A stretch of DNA of 64,000 nucleotides from Nocardia pseudobrasiliensis NBRC 108224 (GTDB lineage Bacteria > Actinomycetota > Actinomycetes > Mycobacteriales > Mycobacteriaceae). Shown here one piece after another: positions 1 through 8,493 of the stretch; the first letter of the stretch is position 1; each line of letters begins with the position of its first letter. The translations under genes and the position numbers were made by a program. Below the pieces are notes generated by a model. That model was not told the origin of the DNA and made no database searches. It saw only the letters and a program-made list of their open reading frames with translations. The stretch is from positions 1-64,000 of the forward strand of contig NZ_BDBS01000012.1 in the NCBI RefSeq assembly GCF_001613105.1, given 5' to 3'.

Positions 1-722
1 GGCGCGCCGCCGTTGGGTGCGACCGGGGCCGCCGCGGGCGCGAGCCCGCCGCCCCGATATTGCCCAGCCAGATGCCACAGTCCGGTGAAGTTGTTGAACG
101 GCCCGCCCACGATCTGACTGGTCCATTCGAGGACGAAATTGCCCGCCCCGTCGATACTTCCGCGCACCGGACTGGTCTTGCCCGGCAGGCCGCCGCCCGG
201 CTTGGGTGCGCCCTGATTGAATACCTGGTTGTTCCAGGTGACCCCGAGACTGCTCAGATCACCGGACAGCTGCCCACCGTCGGAGAGGATCTGCGGCAGT
301 CCGGTGCCCTGACCGGTCTGCGGATCGGTGGGATTGGTCGCGGTAGCGAAGTCCACGCCGTAGAAGCGCACGGGCGTGGTGACCCGACCGGACTGCGCAT
401 TGCCCGCCCCGTCGAAGGCGGCCGCGGGCTGCGGCTGATAGTTGCCGCTCAGCAGACCGCCGTCACTGCCCGCCGACAGCGGGGTCACGGTCTGATCGCT
501 GCAGCGGGAGTCGCTGTTCTGCAGATAGGGCCCGCCCGCATCGCCGGTCGGCAGGATCATCCGGAAGAAGCTGCCGGTGACCGAACCGTTCCCGCAGACG
601 CCGGGGGCCAGCGCGAACAGGCCGTTGAGCGGCGCGGGCTCGGCCTGGGCGATCGGTGCGGCAAGCGCCGAGACGCCGATCGCGGCGGCCGCGACGGCGA
701 GCCGAGCAATGGTTCGTCTCAT
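1..722 (-). CDS. Secreted protein of unknown function (C-terminus beyond window edge)
   Basis: The reading frame is open to the left edge, so only about 240 N-terminal residues are visible. It begins with a classical Sec signal: MRR, an Ala/Val-rich hydrophobic stretch, and a probable cleavage after AQA (residues 25-27). The mature part is rich in Gly, Ser, Thr and Asn, has two cysteines (43 and 74) that could form a disulfide, and has no transmembrane segment. A GAGGAC ribosome site precedes the ATG. It is divergent from icmF. I do not recognise the family; cell-envelope or extracellular location is inferred only from the signal peptide. Confidence 0.75.
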   Translation of the reverse strand, partial: MRRTIARLAVAAAAIGVSALAAPIAQAEPAPLNGLFALAPGVCGNGSVTGSFFRMILPTGDAGGPYLQNSDSRCSDQTVTPLSAGSDGGLLSGNYQPQPAAAFDGAGNAQSGRVTTPVRFYGVDFATATNPTDPQTGQGTGLPQILSDGGQLSGDLSSLGVTWNNQVFNQGAPKPGGGLPGKTSPVRGSIDGAGNFVLEWTSQIVGGPFNNFTGLWHLAGQYRGGGLAPAAAPVAPNGGA

Positions 723-1039
723 GGGTCGTCCTCGATTCGTGCTCGATACATGCAGATGGGGTCGGTTTTCGCCGAACCCATCGATCGCAACCCCGCGAGC
801 TTCAGAAGTCGCGATTTGCGGTCACGGTGAGCGGAATTCCGGTACCAGCGAATATTCAGCGACGCATGTCCGAAAATGCCCCGGCTGTCCAGGCGAACCG
901 ACACTGCCACAGCCGATTCCACCGAACGGAACGATTCGGCGGCCGTATCGCCAGAGGCGGTGGCGCTGTGACAGAACTCACTCTAGGATTGCTTTGTCGT
1001 CCTAATATCGGGCGTCTCAGGACTCGTCGGAGGATGACC
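723..1039. promoter_or_regulatory. Divergent intergenic region (secreted protein / icmF)
   Basis: This 317-base gap must hold the promoters of both divergent genes. It contains an imperfect hairpin at 758-779 (8-bp arms with one mismatch, loop TTTTCG) in the leader of the leftward gene. I looked for a cobalamin riboswitch before icmF and saw no B12-box-like sequence. Frames can be drawn through the region, but nothing in it looks coding. Confidence 0.4.
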
Positions 1040-4000
1040 ATGCCCGACCGCGCCGAGCTGTACACGCCAGTCCATCCCGTTCGCTTCGTGACATCGGCCG
1101 CCCTGTTCGACGGTCACGACGCCGCGATCAACATCATGCGGCGGATCCTGCAGACCCAGGGCGCCGAGGTGATCCACCTGGGCCACAACCGCGCGGTGCG
1201 CGAGGTGGTCGACGCCGTGCTGACCGAGGACGTCCAGGGCGTGGCGGTGAGCTCGTATCAGGGCGGGCATGTCGAATACTTCGAATATCTGTCCCGGGCG
1301 CTGTACGAGGCCGGGGCCGGACATGTGCGTATCTTCGGCGGCGGCGGCGGTGTGATCGTGCCCGAGGAGATCGCGCGGCTCGCCGAGGCCGGGGTGACCA
1401 TCTTCTCTCCCGAGGACGGCCAGCGGCTCGGACTGCCGGGCATGATCAATACGCTCATCCAGACCTGCGATGTGGATCTGTCGCGCGAGCCCGCGCCCGT
1501 CGAGGCCGTCCTGGCCGGGGAGCGCAAGGCCCTGGCGCGCACCCTGACCTGCCTGCAGCAGCAGGCCCTGCCCGAATCGGATCTGGCCGCGCTGACCGCG
1601 GCGGCGAATGCGCGCCCGGTGCCGGTGCTGGGCATTACCGGCACCGGCGGCTCCGGAAAGTCCTCGCTCACCGACGAATTCGTGCGGCGGCTGCGTTCGG
1701 ATCAGCAGGACAAGCTGCGGGTGGCGGTTCTCGCGGTCGATCCGACGCGGCGGCGCGGCGGCGGCGCGCTGCTGGGCGACCGGATCCGGATGAACTCCCT
1801 CGACGGCGATCACATCTACTTCCGCTCCCTGGCCACCCGGGGCGCGCACGAGCTGCCGACGAATATCGACGCGATGATCCTGGCCTGCAAGGCGGCCGGA
1901 TACGACCTGGTGATCCTGGAGACGCCCGGTATCGGCCAGGGCGATGCGGCGATCATCGATCACGTCGACCTGTCGCTGTATGTCATGACGCCGGAGTTCG
2001 GGGCGGCCTCCCAGCTCGAGAAGATCGATATGCTCGATTACGCGGATGTGGTGGCCATCAACAAGTTCGAGCGGCGCGGCGCGGCCGACGCACTGCGCGA
2101 TGTCTCGCGGCAGCTGGTGCGCAATCGCGAGGCGTTCGGCTCCGCGCCCGAGGATATGCCCGTATTCGGCACCTGCGCGGCGACATTCAACGACGACGGC
2201 GTGACCGCGCTGTATCAGCACCTGTCCGGACTGCTCGCCGAGCGCGGCCTGAGTATGGATCCCGGTGTGCTGCCCCGGGTGAATACCAAGGTCTCCACGC
2301 GATTCGCCCAGGTCATCCCGCCCGCGCGAGTGCGGTACCTGGCCGATATCGCCGATACCGTGCGCGCCTACCACGCCGAGACCGCCCGGCAGGTGCTCGC
2401 GGCGCAGCGGGTGCAGCGGTTGGATCAGGTGGCGGCCGAACTGCCCGAGGACGCGGCCGTCGGTGAACTGCTCGAGCGGGCGCGTAAGGAACTGAGCGCG
2501 GAAAATGAGGCGCTGCTGACGGATTGGCCGACGGTCGCCGAGAGCTATCGGGGCGAGGAGCAGGTGGTGCGGGTGCGGGATCGCGAGATTCGCACCGTGT
2601 TGCGGCGGGATTCGTTGTCGGGCAACTCGATTCCCCGGGTTGCGCTGCCACGGTATTCGGATCACGGTGAGCTGCTGCGGTTTCTGCGGGCGGAGAATCT
2701 GCCGGGACGGTTCCCGTTCACCGCGGGCGTCTTCGCGTTCAAACGCGACAACGAGGACCCCGCGCGGATGTTCGCCGGGGAGGGCGATCCGTTCCGGACG
2801 AACCGGCGGTTCAAGGTCCTCTCCGAACACGCCGAGGCCAAACGTCTTTCCACGGCCTTCGATTCGGTGACCCTCTACGGCCACGACCCCGACGAGCGGC
2901 CCGATATCTACGGAAAGGTCGGCACCTCCGGCGTTTCCATCGCCACGCTCGACGATATGAAGGCCCTCTACGACGGCTTCGATCTCACCGCACCCACCAC
3001 CTCGGTATCGATGACCATCAACGGCCCCGCGCCGACGATTCTGGCGTATTTCCTCAACACCGCCATCGATCAAGCGCTGCAACGGTTCCGCGACGAGCAG
3101 GACCGCGAGCCGAGCGCCGAGGAGTCGCAGCGGATTCGGGCGGCCACACTGGCGACGGTGCGCGGCACGGTACAGGCCGACATCCTCAAGGAGGATCAGG
3201 GCCAGAACACCTGCATCTTCTCCACCGAGTTCAGCCTGCGCATGATGGCCGATATCCAGGAATGGTTCGTGCGCAACGGGGTTCGCAATTTCTACTCCGT
3301 CTCGATTTCCGGATATCACATCGCCGAGGCCGGGGCGAATCCGATCAGCCAGCTGGCCTTCACCCTGGCCAACGGATTCACCTATGTGGAGGCGTATCTC
3401 GCGCGCGGGATGGATATCGACGACTTCGCGCCGAATCTGTCGTTCTTCTTCTCCAACGGCATGGATCCGGAGTATTCGGTGATCGGCCGGGTGGCGCGGC
3501 GCATCTGGGCGGTCGCCATGCGCGACCGCTACGGCGCCAACGAACGCTCACAGAAACTGAAGTATCACATCCAGACCTCCGGGCGGTCGCTGCACGCACA
3601 GGAGATGAACTTCAACGATATTCGCACCACATTGCAGGCGCTGATCGCGATCTACGACAACTGCAACAGCCTGCACACCAATGCCTACGACGAGGCCGTC
3701 ACCACGCCCAGTGAGGATTCGGTGCGCCGCGCCCTGGCCATCCAGTTGATCATCAACAAGGAGTGGGGCCTGGCGATGAACGAGAATCCGCTGCAGGGCA
3801 GCTACATCATCGACGAACTCACAAACCTAGTCGAGGAAGCGGTACTACGCGAATTCGAGCGCCTCTCCGAGCGCGGCGGCGTCCTGGGCGCCATGGAAAC
3901 CGGCTACCAACGCGGCCGCATCCAGGACGAATCCATGCGCTACGAACAGCGCAAACACGATGGCTCGCTACCCCTCATCGGCGTCAACACCTTCCGCAAC

Positions 4001-4258
4001 CCCCACGGCGAACCTCACCACATCCTGGAATTGGCCCGAGCCACCGAATCCGAAAAACAATCCCAACTGGACCGCACCCGCGCCTACCGCACCCACCACC
4101 GCGACGCGGCCCACACCGCCCTCACCCGCCTCGAAGCCGCCGCCCGCACCGACGAAAACGTCTTCGAAGTCCTCATGGACGCCGCCCGCGTCTGCACCCT
4201 CCAACAGATCACCGACACCTTCTTCACCGTCGGCGGCCAATACCGCCGCAACGTGTGA
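1040..4258 (+). CDS. icmF: Fused isobutyryl-CoA mutase IcmF (B12 domain, G-protein chaperone, mutase)
   Basis: Cytoplasmic adenosylcobalamin enzyme interconverting isobutyryl-CoA and n-butyryl-CoA, with its G-protein chaperone fused between the two halves. The 1,072 residues fit the family. An N-terminal B12-binding domain carries D24-x-H26, the expected cobalt ligand. The GTPase domain has P-loop GTGGSGKS (201-208), ETPGIGQGD near 294 and NKFE near 340. The C-terminal mutase barrel (about 520-1070) contains GVFAFKR and GQNTCIFSTEF, which favour IcmF over methylmalonyl-CoA mutase. The ATG at 1040 is preferred because GGAGG (1029-1033) lies 6 nt upstream; an in-frame ATG at 1034 abuts that site. 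Codons become C/A-rich in the last 400 bases. Isobutyryl-CoA could come from valine through the Bkd complex at 19-23 kb. Confidence 0.95.
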   Translation: MPDRAELYTPVHPVRFVTSAALFDGHDAAINIMRRILQTQGAEVIHLGHNRAVREVVDAVLTEDVQGVAVSSYQGGHVEYFEYLSRALYEAGAGHVRIFGGGGGVIVPEEIARLAEAGVTIFSPEDGQRLGLPGMINTLIQTCDVDLSREPAPVEAVLAGERKALARTLTCLQQQALPESDLAALTAAANARPVPVLGITGTGGSGKSSLTDEFVRRLRSDQQDKLRVAVLAVDPTRRRGGGALLGDRIRMNSLDGDHIYFRSLATRGAHELPTNIDAMILACKAAGYDLVILETPGIGQGDAAIIDHVDLSLYVMTPEFGAASQLEKIDMLDYADVVAINKFERRGAADALRDVSRQLVRNREAFGSAPEDMPVFGTCAATFNDDGVTALYQHLSGLLAERGLSMDPGVLPRVNTKVSTRFAQVIPPARVRYLADIADTVRAYHAETARQVLAAQRVQRLDQVAAELPEDAAVGELLERARKELSAENEALLTDWPTVAESYRGEEQVVRVRDREIRTVLRRDSLSGNSIPRVALPRYSDHGELLRFLRAENLPGRFPFTAGVFAFKRDNEDPARMFAGEGDPFRTNRRFKVLSEHAEAKRLSTAFDSVTLYGHDPDERPDIYGKVGTSGVSIATLDDMKALYDGFDLTAPTTSVSMTINGPAPTILAYFLNTAIDQALQRFRDEQDREPSAEESQRIRAATLATVRGTVQADILKEDQGQNTCIFSTEFSLRMMADIQEWFVRNGVRNFYSVSISGYHIAEAGANPISQLAFTLANGFTYVEAYLARGMDIDDFAPNLSFFFSNGMDPEYSVIGRVARRIWAVAMRDRYGANERSQKLKYHIQTSGRSLHAQEMNFNDIRTTLQALIAIYDNCNSLHTNAYDEAVTTPSEDSVRRALAIQLIINKEWGLAMNENPLQGSYIIDELTNLVEEAVLREFERLSERGGVLGAMETGYQRGRIQDESMRYEQRKHDGSLPLIGVNTFRNPHGEPHHILELARATESEKQSQLDRTRAYRTHHRDAAHTALTRLEAAARTDENVFEVLMDAARVCTLQQITDTFFTVGGQYRRNV

Positions 4259-4442
4259 CGACTGCCCGCGAACTCAGCTCCCGCCGATCGGGTCCCACAT
4301 TCGCTCAGGAATGCGGCCTTGACACCTTCGGCGATCGCGCGCCTAATGATTGACAGCGCGACCGGTGCGGGCGGGTGGCATCAGTTGATGGTTCTCCGGT
4401 CGGGCACGGTTCGGCTCCGGTAGATCGGATGAGGTCGCGAAT

Positions 4443-5951
4443 ATGTCGATCGATCATGACATCGTCGTCGTGGGTGCCGGGTTCTCCGGCATCGGCGTGG
4501 GAATCAAGTTGCGGGAGGCGGGATTCGACGATTTCCTGATCGTCGACGACGCCGACGGAGTGGGCGGCACCTGGCACTGGAACACCTATCCCGGTATCGC
4601 GGTGGACATTCCGTCGTTCAGCTACCAGTTCTCGTTCGAGAAGAGTTCCAAGTGGTCGCGGGTCTACGCACCCGGACAGGAGCTCGAGGCCTATGCCGAA
4701 TACTGCGCCGACAAGTACGAGCTGCGCCGCCACATCCGCCTCGATACCACCATCACCGCAGCGGAATTCGATGCCGAGACCGACCGCTGGCGCCTGCGCA
4801 CGGCCGACGACGAGGAGCTGACCGCCCGCTACGTCGTCGCGGCCACCGGCGTCCTGAGCCGGCCCAAACTCCCCGAGATCCCAGGCGTCGACTCGTTCGC
4901 CGGTATCACCATGCACACCGCGCGCTGGGATCACGACCAGGATCTGCGCGGTAAGCGGGTGGCGATCATCGGCACGGGAGCCTCGGCGGTACAGGTGATT
5001 CCGACCATCGCCCCGCAGGTGGAGCAACTGGTCGTATTCCAGCGCACACCCATCTGGTGTCTACCGCGCCCGGATGGCATGCTACCCGCTCCGCTACGGC
5101 TGGCCCTGCGGTATCTGCCGGGCGCGCAGGCGATTTCGCGCCTGGTCAGCCAGGTATTCGTGGAACTGACCTTCCCCCTGTCGGCCCACTACTACAACAC
5201 CCTGCCGATGGCGAAGCTCGGCGAGCGCAGCGGCCTGGCGCATCTGCGCCGCCAGGTGCACGATCCGGTGCTCCGCGACAAGCTCACGCCCCGATACGCG
5301 CTGGGCTGCAAGCGCCCCGGCTTCTCCAACGACTATCTGGCCACCTTCAATCGCGACAATGTCGTGCTGGAAACCGATCCCATCACCGAGATCACCCCGG
5401 CGGGGGTGCGTACCTACACCGGCGTCGAATACGAGGTGGACGTCCTCATTCTCGCCACCGGCTTCAAGGTGATGGAGTCGGGCAATATGCCCACCTTCGC
5501 GCTGCGCGGGTTGGACGGACTCGATATCGAGAAGTGGTGGAAGGACAATCGGCTGCAGGCCTACGAGGGCGTGAGCCTGCCGGGCTTCCCGAACTTCTTC
5601 AGCATCATCGGTCCCTACGCCTACAACGGCTCGTCGTATTTCACGCTGATCGAGATGCAGACCCGCCACATCCTGCGCCTGCTGCGCCACGCCAGGCGGC
5701 GCGGGGACACCCGGATCGAGGTCACCCGCGAGGCCAACGACCGGTTCTTCCGGGAGATGCTGGCCCGCCGGGGCGGGCAGGTCTTCTGGCAGGACAGCTG
5801 CGTTCTGTCCAACAGCTACTACTTCGACGAACACGGCGATGTGCCGCTGCGCCCGATGAGCACCGCCGAGGCGGCTTGGCGTGCAGGGCATTTCAGGCTG
5901 TCGGACTATCGGTTCACCCGCGCTCAGGCAATGAAGGCACGAGCCAGCTGA
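4443..5951 (+). CDS. Baeyer-Villiger-type flavin monooxygenase
   Basis: Class B flavoprotein monooxygenase, expected to use FAD and NADPH to insert oxygen into ketones or related substrates; 502 aa, cytosolic. The FAD Rossmann motif GAGFSG lies at 11-16, followed by GGTWHWNTYPG. The Baeyer-Villiger fingerprint FAGITMHTARWD lies near 152-163, and a second nucleotide motif GTGASA near 179. The substrate cannot be deduced from sequence. It is transcribed alone; the 184 bases before it (4259-4442) contain no gene. Its 3' end overlaps the convergent BtuF-like gene by 28 bases. Confidence 0.9.
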   Translation: MSIDHDIVVVGAGFSGIGVGIKLREAGFDDFLIVDDADGVGGTWHWNTYPGIAVDIPSFSYQFSFEKSSKWSRVYAPGQELEAYAEYCADKYELRRHIRLDTTITAAEFDAETDRWRLRTADDEELTARYVVAATGVLSRPKLPEIPGVDSFAGITMHTARWDHDQDLRGKRVAIIGTGASAVQVIPTIAPQVEQLVVFQRTPIWCLPRPDGMLPAPLRLALRYLPGAQAISRLVSQVFVELTFPLSAHYYNTLPMAKLGERSGLAHLRRQVHDPVLRDKLTPRYALGCKRPGFSNDYLATFNRDNVVLETDPITEITPAGVRTYTGVEYEVDVLILATGFKVMESGNMPTFALRGLDGLDIEKWWKDNRLQAYEGVSLPGFPNFFSIIGPYAYNGSSYFTLIEMQTRHILRLLRHARRRGDTRIEVTREANDRFFREMLARRGGQVFWQDSCVLSNSYYFDEHGDVPLRPMSTAEAAWRAGHFRLSDYRFTRAQAMKARAS

Positions 5952-6688
5952 TCGGTCAGCCGCGCCCGCGCGGTCACCAGCGACGGGCCGTACCAGGTGA
6001 GGCTGCGACCCTCGACCAGCGCGACCGCGATGCCGGGAAAGGCGTCCGGACCGTCGTCGGCGGTGAAGACATAGGGTTCGTCGGGCAGTACCGCCAACTC
6101 CACCCCGCGCGGCAATTCCTCGTCGGAGAGCTTGGGATAGCGCTCGGCGCGATCGGCGTGCACGAGCCGCAATCCCAAGCGCCGGGCCAGATCCGCGGTG
6201 AAGGTGTCCGCGCCGACGACCATCCAGGGTTGGCGCCAGATCGGAATCACGGCCGCACGGAACGGCTCCGGAGGCGGAGGAGCCCAAACCCGCTGTGCCT
6301 CATCCAGCCATGCGGGCCTTCCGGTCCCGAGCGCCACCTCGAACAATCGCCCGAGCGATTCGAACGCCTCGTCCAATGTCCGAATCCTGGTGACCCACAC
6401 CGAAATCCCCGCCGACCGCAGCCGATCGACATCGATCCGCCGATTCTCCTCCTGATTGCACACCACCAGATCGGGCGCGAGCTCCGCGATCCGCCGGACA
6501 TCCGGATTCTTCGTCCCCCGCACCCGCTCGACCGCGAGATCGCCCGGATGGGTACACCACTCGGTGGCCGCCACCAGAACCTCGGGACAGGTCGCGGCGA
6601 TCGCCTCGGTCAACGACGGGACCAGGGAGACGACCCGGCGAACCGGACGGACCGGCGATACCGGCTCACCCAGATCGTCACGGGACAT
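5924..6688 (-). CDS. Helical-backbone metal receptor (BtuF-like), apparently cytoplasmic
   Basis: 254-residue protein of the periplasmic-binding-protein fold seen in cobalamin and siderophore receptors. VVSLVPSLTEAIAA near the N-terminus and PDLVVCNQEENRR are typical of the BtuF/FepB-like helical-backbone group. There is no signal peptide and no lipobox cysteine, so it is not an ordinary surface receptor, and no ABC permease or ATPase is adjacent. The ATG at 6688 is the natural start. Its role may be intracellular ligand binding, but that is inference. It overlaps the monooxygenase gene tail to tail. Confidence 0.75.
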   Translation of the reverse strand: MSRDDLGEPVSPVRPVRRVVSLVPSLTEAIAATCPEVLVAATEWCTHPGDLAVERVRGTKNPDVRRIAELAPDLVVCNQEENRRIDVDRLRSAGISVWVTRIRTLDEAFESLGRLFEVALGTGRPAWLDEAQRVWAPPPPEPFRAAVIPIWRQPWMVVGADTFTADLARRLGLRLVHADRAERYPKLSDEELPRGVELAVLPDEPYVFTADDGPDAFPGIAVALVEGRSLTWYGPSLVTARARLTDQLARAFIA

Positions 6689-6710
6689 GGCTTCACCATA
6701 GCCGCCCGCC

Positions 6711-8162
6711 TCAGGGCAGCGACGAAACCGCGAGTTCGTCCTCCATCGCCTCCGACCGTCCCCGGCGGGGTATCCGAGTCACCGCCTCGACCACAACCGC
6801 CACCGCGATATTGAGTCCGAGCGCGGGCAGCCCGGCATTCACATGCGCCAGATCGACCTTCCAGAACGCCGCCCAGACCGCGAATCCCTCACCGGCCACG
6901 ATTCCCCAGATCACCGCGGCCCTGCCCAGCCACGGCCGCTCGGCCAACCCCGCGATCAATCCGGGAGCGAACTGCACCAGCCCGCTGAAGGTGATCAGCA
7001 GCAGATTCGCCAGCGCGTTCGGCCGTACCAGCTCCATACCCAGCGCCGAGGCCAGAATGATCAGCACCACAACATGATTGATGCGGATCTGCGCGCGGGC
7101 ATCACCCACGCGTATCACATTGCGGACGATATTCGACGACATCGCCAGCACCATCACCGAGGCGGGGACCATGGCCGCCGACGCGCCCGCCACCGCGATC
7201 AGCCCGAGCAGCCAGTCCGGTACCGCCTGCCCCGCCAGCGTCAGCAACACACCGTCGCCCGATGTGCCCTTGGGCAGCGCCACGATCGCGACGAATCCGA
7301 TCGCCATCGGCAGCACGAGGGTGAGCTGATAGACCGGAAGCATCATCCAGTTGCGGCGCAGACTCGTCACGCTGCGCGCCGACAGCAACGCGGGCCACAG
7401 CGCCGGAAGGGTGAAGAAGGCGCTGCCGAGAAAGCTGGCCAGCATGCTGGTGAACCACCAGACCTGATCGGTGGGTCCGGCGTGCAGCGTCAGCATCGCC
7501 GGATGTGCCCGCGCCACCTCGCGAAAGGCCCGCCCCAGTCCGCCGGAGACGTGCAGTGGGACCGCGACCACGACGATCGCGACCGCGGCGAGCATGAGCG
7601 CGTCCTTGAGATACGACGTCGCGGCGGTGCCGCGAATACCCGCCCACAGCACGAAGGCGGCCGTCAGCACGGTCCCGACCACCATGGCCCAGATGCCGGA
7701 TCCGCGGTCGTGGGTGACCAGCCGGATGATCAGCCCGAGTCCGGTGATCTGCAGCTGCAGATACGGCAGCATGAAGACCACCGAACAGACCGCGACCAAG
7801 GTGCCGAGCGCCTTGCTGCGATAGCGCTCCTCGTAGAAGTCGGCCTGGGTCAGATAGTTGTGCCGCCGGCCCAGCCGCCACAGCCGCGGCCCGATGAAAT
7901 ACCAGACCAGACAGGCCAGCGGGATGTACGGAATGGCGTAGGTCGCGGCGACGCCGCCGGTGAACGCCAAACCCGCCAGACCGAGGAAGGTGAAGGTCGT
8001 ATAGGTCTCGCCCGCCTGCAGGAACCACATGGTGACCGCGCCGAAACGCCGCCCGGCCACCGACCATTCGGCGAGATCGGCGGCGGGCCTGCGACGGCCG
8101 AGCAGGCCGACGGCCGCCACGACGACCATGCCCGCGAGCGCGACGGCCAAGGTGGTGTTCAC
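6711..8162 (-). CDS. Sodium:solute symporter family permease
   Basis: 483-residue polytopic membrane protein with about 13 hydrophobic segments, resembling the SSF family (pantothenate, acetate, proline and similar Na+-coupled carriers). QAGETYTTFTFLGLAGLAF near residue 50 is characteristic of this family. The substrate is unknown. The GTG start overlaps the stop of the upstream DUF3311 gene (GTGA), so the two are translationally coupled; this pairing is common and the small protein is probably an accessory subunit. A Ser/Glu-containing hydrophilic tail ends the protein. Confidence 0.85.
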   Translation of the reverse strand: MNTTLAVALAGMVVVAAVGLLGRRRPAADLAEWSVAGRRFGAVTMWFLQAGETYTTFTFLGLAGLAFTGGVAATYAIPYIPLACLVWYFIGPRLWRLGRRHNYLTQADFYEERYRSKALGTLVAVCSVVFMLPYLQLQITGLGLIIRLVTHDRGSGIWAMVVGTVLTAAFVLWAGIRGTAATSYLKDALMLAAVAIVVVAVPLHVSGGLGRAFREVARAHPAMLTLHAGPTDQVWWFTSMLASFLGSAFFTLPALWPALLSARSVTSLRRNWMMLPVYQLTLVLPMAIGFVAIVALPKGTSGDGVLLTLAGQAVPDWLLGLIAVAGASAAMVPASVMVLAMSSNIVRNVIRVGDARAQIRINHVVVLIILASALGMELVRPNALANLLLITFSGLVQFAPGLIAGLAERPWLGRAAVIWGIVAGEGFAVWAAFWKVDLAHVNAGLPALGLNIAVAVVVEAVTRIPRRGRSEAMEDELAVSSLP

Positions 8163-8386
8163 GAGGATTCCTCCCCCGATTCCTCGTCGGCGTCACGGCC
8201 GCGCGCCCATTCGAGGGCCGCCAGCACCGGCACGATCGCCAGCACCCACAGCGTCGTCCAGACCAGCATCGCGGGCAGACCGAACCAGAGCCGGTCGATA
8301 TCGACGAACGGCAGCCAGGGCGTGGCCACCAGCGCCACGGCCGGAAGTATCGGCAGCAGCAGGAGAACGCCCCGCTTGTCGAGCAT
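8159..8386 (-). CDS. DUF3311 small membrane protein, symporter partner
   Basis: 75-residue protein with two hydrophobic segments (about 5-25 and 35-58) and an acidic C-terminal tail ending EESGEESS. Small proteins of this layout (DUF3311) are typically encoded directly upstream of SSF permeases, as here with a 4-base overlap. An AGGAGG ribosome site lies 6 nt before the ATG, so this is the first gene of the pair. It probably stabilises or modulates the symporter; no catalytic residues are seen. Confidence 0.85.
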   Translation of the reverse strand: MLDKRGVLLLLPILPAVALVATPWLPFVDIDRLWFGLPAMLVWTTLWVLAIVPVLAALEWARGRDADEESGEESS

Positions 8387-8443
8387 CGGCGTCCTCCTGG
8401 AAGTCCATGGGGCGAAACCGGATTCACTGTTTCAGGGATGCTC

Positions 8444-8479
8444 CGGCTCGTCAATTCGAGCCGCACCCCTTCGGGGGTG
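8444..8479. promoter_or_regulatory. Two inverted repeats before the XRE/TPR regulator gene
   Basis: CGGCTCG and CGAGCCG form a perfect 7-bp inverted repeat with a 6-nt spacer (8444-8463), followed by CACCCC/GGGGTG around a TTCG tetraloop (8464-8479). They sit in the divergent gap between the DUF3311 gene and the regulator, 15-50 nt before its ATG. The first could be an operator for the neighbouring regulator; the second looks like a stable RNA hairpin. Function is inferred. Confidence 0.4.
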
Positions 8480-8493
8480 GGAATAATCGAGGT

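Noticed and set aside
60..830. Rightward 256-residue frame over the first gene
   Set aside because: It is antisense to the signal-peptide-bearing leftward gene, has Arg/Gly/Ala-rich composition typical of GC-rich shadow frames, and has no ribosome site.
723..1039. Cobalamin riboswitch before icmF
   Set aside because: No B12-box-like conserved sequence or suitable helices were seen, and a plain ribosome site adjoins the start.
983..3319. 778-residue leftward frame across icmF
   Set aside because: It lies antisense to the unmistakable IcmF reading frame; the product is rich in Arg, Gln, His and Gly with no domain.
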